64,000 bases of DNA from Isoetes taiwanensis (lineage: Eukaryota; Streptophyta; Lycopodiopsida; Isoetales; Isoetaceae), in contig JAJEKV010000093.1 in the NCBI GenBank assembly GCA_021234155.1, positions 2,029,712 through 2,093,711 of the forward strand, read 5' to 3'. Numbering within the stretch: the first letter of the stretch is position 1; each line of letters opens with the position of its first letter. The notes below the pieces were generated by a model, which was not told the DNA's origin, made no database searches, and saw only the letters and a list, made by a program, of their open reading frames with translations. The position numbers and the translations under genes are program-made. Below, in pieces: positions 56,661-64,000 of the stretch.

Positions 56661-57560
56661 TCTCTATATCAAACCAATAACATTGTCTTTCTTGAAGTTA
56701 TATTAAAGGGCACCCTTCAGTTATGCATCATCTCCCTTCTTCTGCTTTCTTTAATTTGCAGGTTGGAGCCAACACTTCTTTCCTTATGAGAAATCTTATC
56801 TTTGCTTGGAATATTTCTCACAGAGCTTTTAAGCATATTGATCTTCAAAACTGTCACCACAGATCAAGCATTTTTTGGAATCCTTACTTATCCAGAGACA
56901 ACTATACTCCTTTGGCTATATTGCACCCCATGATCTATAAAAAATGGAGTGAGCTCAACATTGTGCATTTAGGTGACCTTAGAGTTAATAATAGATGGAT
57001 CACTTGGACTGCTCTTAAGCAAAAAGTCAGAGGTACCCCTCTCATTTAAATTTCTTCAAGCATATAATGCAAAAGATTAGTGGCCTAAATTTAGATGCCA
57101 ATCCAAATTCTGTGCATGATTGGACTCTTAATAATAAAGGGGCATATAAAGTTTCCATAATTTACAAATTCCTGAATAGGCCATGCAATCCTTCTAAGGC
57201 CAAGATTTTCCGAATATCTCTGGATGACATTGAATTTAAATTATTCAATAATATATGGAATTCATATTTAACTCCTAAGGTTGAATATTTCATTTGGCTT
57301 GTTGCAAATGGTAGTGCTCCAAATCTTGCATCCTTTGCTAAACATCAAGCTAGAATTGCTGCTCCTATTGATTCTCGTTGCCCCTTGCATTGTAACAACA
57401 TTGAGGATATGAACCATATTTTTATCTTTCCCAAACCTTGCTCTTTTTGGAACTGGTTTGAACATTTCTTCAATATTCCCAAACCTACCTCTTTCTTTGA
57501 ACTTCTTATTAAATGATGACGCATTCATAAATTCCTTATCTTATATTGCCTTGTGGAATA

Positions 57561-58624
57561 TTTGGAAACATAGGAATAGATGTTTATATGGCCAGCATTC
57601 AGTTTTTTGTACTTGGATTAAATTGCATATCATATATGATTTAGAGGATGCGCCACTTGCAATAAACATATTAGGAAATCATTTTGATGAAAGGTGAAAA
57701 TTTTTAGAGGTTTATACGGGTCCTTATAATTTATTTAAATTGTATTATCATGATGAATTTACGACAAAGGATATCTTATCTATCGATTACATGAACAATC
57801 CAGAGATTGATTTATTTGCCGAGTTTGATTTATGTGGAGCAGTTTGATTGATTAGGACATTGAATACTCGGAGGACTTTGGACAGGGGGTTAGTCGTAAG
57901 TGAGCAGGATGTTGATATATTGGATATTCCCCAAAAGAGAAATAGATTGGGCTATGGAATTTTGTAGGGGCACTTACTTGATGCATCAGCTATGGTGGTT
58001 TTCGGAAAGATTTAGCAAGAATATGACCGGCCATAGTTCAAGTCCTACAGGATGGCTGCTATTATTATCACATGGGAATTGGCCGATGCTTATGGCTCAC
58101 TTATCCTACTCATGGCTACTACAAACTCGATATCTTAATCCCCGAACTTAGTTGGGGAGTAATCATATCCTTATACTCCGCCCCTCATTATCCAACTCTT
58201 TTCCCTTTTATTGAATCTTATCAATTCTAATTTCCTACTCGTAAATCTCCATCTTAACATCTCCGCTTCTTTGCATATTATCCTTTTCTATTTCTTCCTT
58301 ATCTACCCCTAATTTTTGGCTTCATATTTTCTTCACAAGGTGATCTGCTACATTTTCGGGTTGTGATCTATGTGTCCGGACATTAGCAATTAATTTTGCA
58401 AAGATCATACTCTAGCGATCATGTCAACTTGTTTATCTACTTCTAAAGTTTCATATGATTGGAAACTTAATGCTTCATACGCTTTTAGCAAACCGTGATC
58501 TAAATTTATTTTTCAGTATTATATATGCACTATTTTTTTGAATTTTCAGTTCTATTGCAATGCCTCGGCATTAGCAATAATCCTTATTGTATTTTTTTTT
58601 CAATAATTAATGGAAAAAACCTCA
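57561..58624 (+). other. LINE ORF tail and 3' UTR
   Basis: Continues from the zf-RVT domain. After LWNIWKHRNRCLYG the frame decays, and AT-rich 3' UTR leads to the CT repeat. This part has no partner in copy A. Confidence 0.6.
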
Positions 58625-58642
58625 TTCTCTCTCTCTCTCTCT

Positions 58643-58676
<34 letters not shown>
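58625..58676 (+). repeat. CT microsatellite plus poly-A tail
   Basis: (CT)n of about nine units runs straight into about 30 A and then GAGAGACAG. It marks the 3' terminus of the LINE. Confidence 0.85.
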
Positions 58677-58678
<2 letters not shown>

Positions 58679-58679
58679 A

Positions 58680-59742
58680 GACAGAAGTTCCTGCAAGAAT
58701 GTGTTGATCAGTGTTTTCAATAATAATATTTTTAGACAGATTAAGATACTTTTTGGGGCTGGGCAAATCTGACATTTCTTTCCTCGACTCCATCTTCTTC
58801 GAACTTTACTGCCATACATTTCACATATGTGACAAAACTTATGCAATTGTAAGGCATGGTTATTGCTCTTCTTGGTGATTTGGTTTTGTAAGGATTCATC
58901 CTGGCTAGTTGGAATCCTTGGTTTCACATGAATGATAGGTTTTCAACTACTCATATAGTAAATGAATGATATCCTCTATCATGGTTATTCATGCAAAAAA
59001 TGAACAGTTATGTCGTTGTTTGCTTGTAAGAAAATTGAAAGAACAATAGAAATTGAGAAACACATCGCCGCAAACAAAAGCCGGACGGAGAACATGGAGG
59101 ATATATAATAGAAGTATGTGCTACTTTTAAAGGAAGAACTCTTTCTGTATGGTCTTCCTGGTTGCAAAACTTGCCTATAGGAAATGGCTACATATTAACA
59201 CATAGCCAGATTGAATAACATGAGAATTTTGATTGCACAAGGCCCCCAAAATTGAATTAGTATGATTTTTTTCCAATGGTTTCTTAATAGAAACCAATTC
59301 TTAAAATCAATATCGATTTGTGGGCCAAAAAGTTTACAAACCATGTCTAATTACATAACATAGTTTATCAATACACTTTCATAATATGACAAACAAATAT
59401 TGTTTCGAAACGTGGTACTGAAATATGATAATTGTAGCTAATTTTTATGACAACTTAAATACATAATGGGTACTACTACTTAATTTATCAAGTTTATGGG
59501 AATGGTATTTAATCACATCTATTATCTTTGGTTTATTGACATTGTAACTTTGCGTGCGTAATTAGTATGGTATTTTATGGTGATTTATCATCATTGTAAT
59601 GTAAATGCATAGTCATTATGATATTTTATAGTAATTAAACACCAATAAAACTATGCGTGGTTTTACAGTAGTATTTGTTTTTTCCATGATGCCAAAGAAT
59701 GTGAAAAACTAGCACGTTTGTTTTCACGATATCAATACAATT
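58680..59742. other. AT-rich non-coding stretch
   Basis: Unique in the window. No repeats, frames or motifs could be supported. Confidence 0.6.
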
Positions 59743-59768
59743 ATAGAATAGAATAGAATAGAATATGA
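59743..59768 (-). repeat. Pentanucleotide tail of the LINE
   Basis: TATAGAATAGAATAGAATAG on the plus strand, that is (TATTC)n at the LINE 3' end. The same tail occurs at 18755-18770. Confidence 0.85.
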
Positions 59769-59999
59769 TTTTATCGCCCACTCTGAGACCAACCGCCTAT
59801 GGGACCTGTGTACAAAGAGAGAGAGCAGAAGGGATATACTACGGGGATTAAAACCCCCACCTCAAGGGTTTTCGGGAAAAACCTTAGTAGCAATAAGGAT
59901 GCTTACATACTGCCTGCTTATATACATAATCACAAGTACAATTTGAGGTTAATCGGGGACGGGGGCATAATCGAAGTCCCGCAGATCCATTACCTCCCT

Positions 60000-60565
60000 G
60001 AGGTACGATCCCAACAAGCCTACAGAGGCCGTAGGCTCTCAAGGGCTCATGCAAGGCCTGATGGGGACAACTAATCGAGCATACCGAGCCCGGATATGCT
60101 CGTACACGGACAGCCCGGAGGGCGTGACTTTCATCCTCAATGGGCCCCCTGCTGGCAAAGACTGACTGGCCCTCACGCTGCCCCCCAATCCATCTCCCCT
60201 GCCTCAATGCGGGAGGTGGTGTGCACCGCGGGCGAATGGAAGCAATCACCCCCGGGCGCTTTTCATGGGTAGATGGGTGCGCAGTAGTGGTGTGGGCCCC
60301 TCGTGAGCATGGGATTAACCTCGCCGTCGATAATTTGCCACCTTGACATGTGATAGGGCCTCAAGATCCCAAAGCTTGGCCATGAAGCAAGCATCCAAGC
60401 ATCGCTTCAAGGCAGCTGCGTTCTTCTTCCGGTGTATGCACCGGTCCACATCGCGGTGTGCGCGACATTCCATAGCGAACCACCGGGCTTGCTTTGTCTT
60501 TCCAAAGAAGCTTTGAGTCGCCAAGGGCCCATCGCCACGCCAAAGCAAGGTTGGGCAGCCGGGCT
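60000..60565 (-). pseudogene. LINE ORF2 C-terminal Cys/His region
   Basis: Shifted frames give HTPEEERSCLEAMLGCLLHG (about 60430), RGPIEDESH (about 60140) and YEHIRARYA-like sequence. The GPIEDESH block, with flanking Cys, is the putative zinc-binding end typical of this LINE group. It is matched by AIEDESHTF in the fragment at 409-933. Confidence 0.72.
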
Positions 60566-61887
60566 TCATCCATAGCCACCACCTTCTCGAAGTAAATAAT
60601 GTGACGCTCCAAAGCAGCCCTCAGAATGGAAGGAAGCTCGTCTCTTGGAGCAAGATCTCGATATGGGACCGCGGATTTCACCCCGCAGCCGGCCAAGAAA
60701 GCTTTCAGTACACTCTAGATCGCTCCAAGTGGTGAGGGATATCACCGGCCCCCACACTTCTCGCCCCATAGAGGAGGACGGTTCAACCAAGGCCCGGAAC
60801 AAGTGTGCCTGGTGACCCCATGCATACCGGCCTCCTGGCCTTGTGATCTGTTGTTTTGCATTGCATGTGGCTTTCTGTACCGCAAAGGACTGGGTAACCC
60901 GATGGATGCATCCCAAAGGTGTGGTAGTAGAAAACTCAATGCCCAAATACTTATAAGATCGAGCCACCTCCACTACCGCCCCGGTAAGTGAATGAGGGAA
61001 GACGGGTGCCGGATGATGGGACCAAAGCACCCTTTGTCTTGGCCAAGTTAACTCTCATGTCGCTGAATTGGCGTAAAGTGTCCAAAGCATCCGTGGTGCT
61101 GCATGTCCTCCGGGTATATGCGAAAGGTGCCAACATCATCGCGATATATGAGTTGCCGGATTATGTGGTGCATCAACCGCGCCTCGCCTGCTCAAGCCTA
61201 GCCATTCTTCTAGCCGGTCAATGTACAAGCCGAAGAGCTGCGGGGATAGAGGGCAGCCCCCGGCGCACCCCAATGCTACTAACAACGGGCTCCCCGACAA
61301 GCAGGAGACTAATCGAGCAAGCCTCAGATAGTCCAGATATAGCATTCTGCAAGTCGACGGGGTCCCTAGTCGCCTCAACCGCTATCCCACAACTTATCCC
61401 GAGGCATCGCGGTCAAAAGCCTTTGGCTAAATCCACAAAGCAACAAGATGCATTCTCAAGGCCGATTCCGCGCTATCCTCTATGAGTGTTCGCAGAGTGA
61501 AGATATGGTCAATAGTAGAATGCCGGGGCGGAAGCTCACCGGAGGCGGCCCTCCTCACTTCTCCATCCTCCGCCCAAAGTGTCAATCGCCAAGAATCCCG
61601 GCAAGCAACTTGGCAAAGACAGAATGACCATAATGGTAACGATAGTTGGTCGGGCTGTGGGGGTCCCCCGCTTTGTATATGGGCACAACTCTACCGGGTA
61701 GTCCGCTATGGGGAAGCCTTCTTTGCAATGCCCCGTTGAAGAGAGGCCGCGGAGAACCGCACCATTGGGGGCCCGCCCACTTGAGAAGCTCACCAGATAC
61801 CATCCAAATCACGGGCCTTCCCGTTAGCGAGGGCGTTGCAGGCCCATTATGACATCCCTTCAAGAATGACCTGCTAGCCCGGCTCAT
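60566..61887 (-). pseudogene. LINE reverse transcriptase
   Basis: Blocks in order: VVPIYKAGDPHSPTNYRYHY (about 61720-61660), GHSVFAKLLAGILGD (to 61582), YLDYLRLARLVSCLSGSPLL (about 61330), GCPLSPQLFGLYIDRLEEWL (about 61260-61200), then a broken YADD region near 61150 followed by ALDTLRQFSDMRVNLAKTKG (about 61080-61020). The GCPLSP form replaces the GDPLSP seen in most flowering-plant L1 elements. The tail after it reads YKYLGIEFSTTTPLGCIHR. Confidence 0.87.
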
Positions 61888-62010
61888 GGAGGTACCGGTG
61901 CTCGGCTTCCCATTGGGTCATACAAATGCCGCAAGTATCTCACCCATTGTTCCGGTAATATTTCCGTGGGTCAGGTAAGGTGCTTACTCAAGACCTTTCT
62001 CCGTAAGGCC

Positions 62011-62833
62011 CTAGGGTGGCGGTCTAGAAGACCAAACATCTGCTGGCCGGTGCTCGCGAAGGTACCTAGCTTTCTTTGGTCTTGAGGAAGGAGCGGTATT
62101 GACGACGGCTCCGCTTAATGGTGGGGTCCAAAGCACTTCATGAGCCATCGCTTTCAGCTCCCCGACATTTGTCATCGAACCGCTGATTGTGGGGAAGGTG
62201 GATTGCAGCCCCCTGTGGGATCGCCGAGAGTGGTCTCTCCCAAAGCATCCGTCCCCTACCCTCCAAGGAGCCGGTTCACCGGGCCGCCTCACGCTGAAGT
62301 GTGGGGAGTTGCAAAGACTCCCGCAGCTCATGCTCAAGCATCCTCGCATAGACCGCCGCATGATCATAGTCCGCACGCAACCGTGGTACATGGGGTGTTG
62401 GGGCAATGGGTGCTCGGGTTGGCCCGCCACCCTATCCGCAAGAACAGGGCTGATGGTGAGTCTACTTCCTCGTCCCCGCCACCGCCCCGACACATCGGGC
62501 GCAGTGATCAAGTGTAGGCATTGCTCGCCCGCTAGCACGCATCCACCACACCGGGTGCCGCACCTGGTTCTCCCTTGCCTACAAGTGAAGCGGCCGAGGA
62601 CGACCATCGCGGTACAGCCCATTGCAAATGACCAAGTCAAAGATATCGCCAAAGAACAAAGAAATGCCACCATACCGCGGTCACCGGGTCATTATCCGAC
62701 GCCCTTTGGTCAAACCATCTCAATGGGTCCATTTGCAACACATCCTCGCCTAGAGGTGCTAATTTTGGGATCCGCTCGCCTCGGGTGGCGCCAAGCATTG
62801 AAATCTCCAAGCAATATGACCTTGCCCAATTGT
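62011..62833 (-). pseudogene. LINE ORF2 linker between endonuclease and reverse transcriptase
   Basis: The 220-residue frame at 62673-62011 and shifted frames cover the end of the endonuclease (FGDIFDLVICNGLYRD-like, about 62660) and the linker. MTNVGELKAMAHEVLWTPP near 62150 is typical of the helix preceding LINE reverse transcriptases. No other motif was identified. Confidence 0.6.
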
Positions 62834-63271
62834 TCAGACCGGCCAGATGTCATCATATAGATCGACATAGGGCTCCCCAATCCACATCCACATCCGCGCG
62901 GTGGTAAAAGTTGCTCTCAAAGATGTGGGAAGTAGCAAGCCGCCACAAAGAGAGGGCTGCCATTGCCGTTTCGCACTGCACTCCACGTATCTGTTGTGCT
63001 GCCCGCTTTGGTGGAGACCGATTGGGCCAGCCCGGGTAATAACATGCAATTCCTCCGCGGTGTCCTCGCTTTCCCGGTGCACTCATTGAAGACGGAGTAG
63101 CGCCGGGTATCCCCGCAAATCGTAGCCTGTGACCAAAGATGTTCCCATGTTTCCATGAGGAAGATAAGGTCCATGTCCATGGCTTAAATTGAGATTGCCC
63201 CCCCTCTTCGCCATGGAAAGCCACCAATTCCGGTGATACCACGCCGAGGCACGATCCCTATTTAGTGGCAT
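62834..63271 (-). pseudogene. LINE APE-type endonuclease
   Basis: Blocks MDMDLIFLMETWEHL (the catalytic Glu block of APE endonucleases), then GHRLRFAGIPGATPS, and RGGIACYYPGW (GGI/GGV block) occur in overlapping frames. About 300 bp downstream, DVDWGALCRSI-like sequence (WIGEPYVDLY) suits the later catalytic region. The enzyme nicks target DNA to prime reverse transcription. Confidence 0.8.
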
Positions 63272-64000
63272 GCATCGCCACTTCAGTCCGGTGGTAGTGG
63301 TGGTCCTGTGGGGAGCGGAAGATGTGGATGCTCGTCAGCGGGCCGGGGCCCCTCGAGGGGACTCGAGGGCCGGAGTGCCCGCATCCCTCGCTTTGGCCGC
63401 ATCACTTCCAAGATCCTTCCCTACTCAGCCCCGCCCCCTCCATGTCAAGGCGGCAGCCCTCGACTTTGGCCACCACGCCTCGGGTCTCTTCAGGTCAGGC
63501 CGGGTCAAGTCCCGGTCAACGCACAGGGCCGTCCCCTTCAACTTCCGGCCCCGACGCAGATGGCCACCCGCCTCGCACGCTCTCAATCGGAAGATGACCA
63601 CCCGGGCGATCGTATGCCAATTCCATGACGACTCGCCTTTCCAATGGTCACAGGTGCCGGGAACATCATCCGGGTCCAAGATGCGGTGGTCCGAGTCCGG
63701 AAGTGAGATGTTCTCCCCGACTCCTCGGGCCGCCCGACTACCACATTGGCGGCTCCTCGCCTCTATATTCTCGAGTTCGGGCGGGGCCGCACTGTGTGTT
63801 GGTTGAGGTGGGTGAGGCATAGGCGCGTCGCGGGCCGGCCGGGTGGTGGCGGCCCACGCGGATCCGGGATGTGTCCGGCAGCGATGTGTTCCAGTTGACG
63901 CCCCGTAGGTTGGTGGGTTCGCGGGGTTGGTGTGTCTTTCTTTGTGGTTTCGCTTCTCCGAGTCCGAGCTCGCCTCTTGCGTGACGCTGTCATGTCTTGC
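63272..64000 (-). other. LINE sequence upstream of the endonuclease, partial
   Basis: Very GC-rich, with Arg/Pro-rich frames on the minus strand. It should hold the ORF1-ORF2 boundary or the start of ORF2, but no RNA-recognition or zinc-knuckle motif could be identified. Confidence 0.4.

Larger units (their letters stand above)
19923..57560 (+). repeat. Copy B of a direct tandem duplication, expanded by insertions
   Basis: This is the second copy of the unit seen at 1-18795, enlarged from about 19 kb to about 37.6 kb. Three large insertions account for the extra length: a TIR element with hairpin (20816-24040), a copia element (24839-30722) and a gypsy nest (34244-49690). It lacks the copy A segments 409-933, 2507-2767, 2909-4335, 5480-6735 and 15703-17838. 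The true left edge may be the junction near 18796, because 18796-19922 would pair with sequence left of the window. Confidence 0.93.
56661..58676 (+). mobile_element. LINE 3' half with zf-RVT, 3' UTR and poly-A (copy B)
   Basis: Pairs with 17839-18717 and then continues past the end of copy A. The zf-RVT domain spans about 56930-57516 (TPKVEYFIWLVANG, CPLHCNNIEDMNHIF). The frame runs on through LWNIWKHRNRCLYG near 57550. A non-coding 3' region leads to a (CT)n run at about 58627-58644 and a poly-A of about 30 bp ending at 58676. The 5' boundary is an internal deletion junction, not a retrotransposition truncation, since copy A has about 500 bp more of the ORF. Confidence 0.8.
59743..64000 (-). 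mobile_element. GC-rich LINE with TATTC tail, runs off the window
   Basis: Reading the minus strand, an endonuclease domain (about 63271-62834), a linker, reverse transcriptase (about 61890-60566), a C-terminal Cys/His region (about 60250-60020) and a 3' end with four or five TATTC repeats (59743-59765) appear in the order of an L1-type ORF2. The composition is much GC-richer than its neighbours. The 3' terminal 60 bp match the stubs at 18718-18770 and 885-920. The 5' part lies beyond 64000. Many frameshifts interrupt ORF2. Confidence 0.9.

Noticed and set aside
60000-64000. Bacterial or organellar insertion, suggested by high GC
   Set aside because: The minus strand reads as a LINE endonuclease and reverse transcriptase, and the 3' tail matches stubs elsewhere in the window.
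1-64000. tRNA, rRNA, riboswitch and bacterial-type promoter or terminator features
   Set aside because: None could be recognised by eye on either strand, and the sequence is eukaryotic.

Overview
The window looks like nuclear DNA of a land plant, and almost all of it is transposable-element sequence. The evidence is two Ty1-copia elements whose primer-binding sites resemble the plant initiator-tRNA-Met type, a long Ty3-gypsy element, L1-type LINEs with a zf-RVT domain, split exons of a WDR20-like WD40 gene, and the lack of any bacterial-style gene packing. The LINE at the right edge carries a GCPLSP-type reverse transcriptase, which I associate more with algae and seedless plants than with flowering plants; I cannot name a species. 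No intact host gene, rRNA or tRNA gene was found.

The main organising fact is a direct tandem duplication. Copy A (1 to about 18795) is repeated as copy B (about 19923 to 57560). The two copies pair as follows: 1-408 with 19924-20318; 937-1440 with 20313-20815; 1441-2226 with 24041-24838; 2222-2506 with 30723-31009; 2768-2908 with 31010-31150; 4336-5479 with 31151-32265; 6736-8690 with 32266-34243; 8684-15702 with 49691-56660; 17839-18717 with 56661-57537. Each copy therefore gives the pre-insertion state of elements found only in the other. Copy A alone has a LINE 3' fragment (409-933), a foldback-rich block (2909-4335), a TIR element plus hairpin (5480-6735), a short LINE end (14119-14224) and a 51-bp LINE end (18718-18770). 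Copy B alone has a larger TIR element plus hairpin (20816-24040), a young copia element (24839-30722) and a 15.4-kb gypsy nest (34244-49690). Copy B lacks 15703-17838.

The gypsy nest holds a TRIM-like mini-element in its left LTR, a frameshifted gag-pol on the plus strand, a long 3' coding region of unknown function, and a second copia element on the minus strand. Right of copy B lie the 3' end of a poly-A LINE, about 1 kb of AT-rich DNA, and a GC-rich LINE on the minus strand that runs off the window.

The two copies, and the LTR pairs, differ mostly at CTG and CAG trinucleotides, which appear as CCG, CGG or CG. The changes run in both directions. This is best explained by basecalling errors at CHG-methylated cytosines, and it means that many frameshifts here may not be real. 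The most unusual structural signal is that two related TIR insertions, one in each copy, both end in a GC-rich hairpin of about 115 bp, with an inverted copy of the target sequence at the internal junction.
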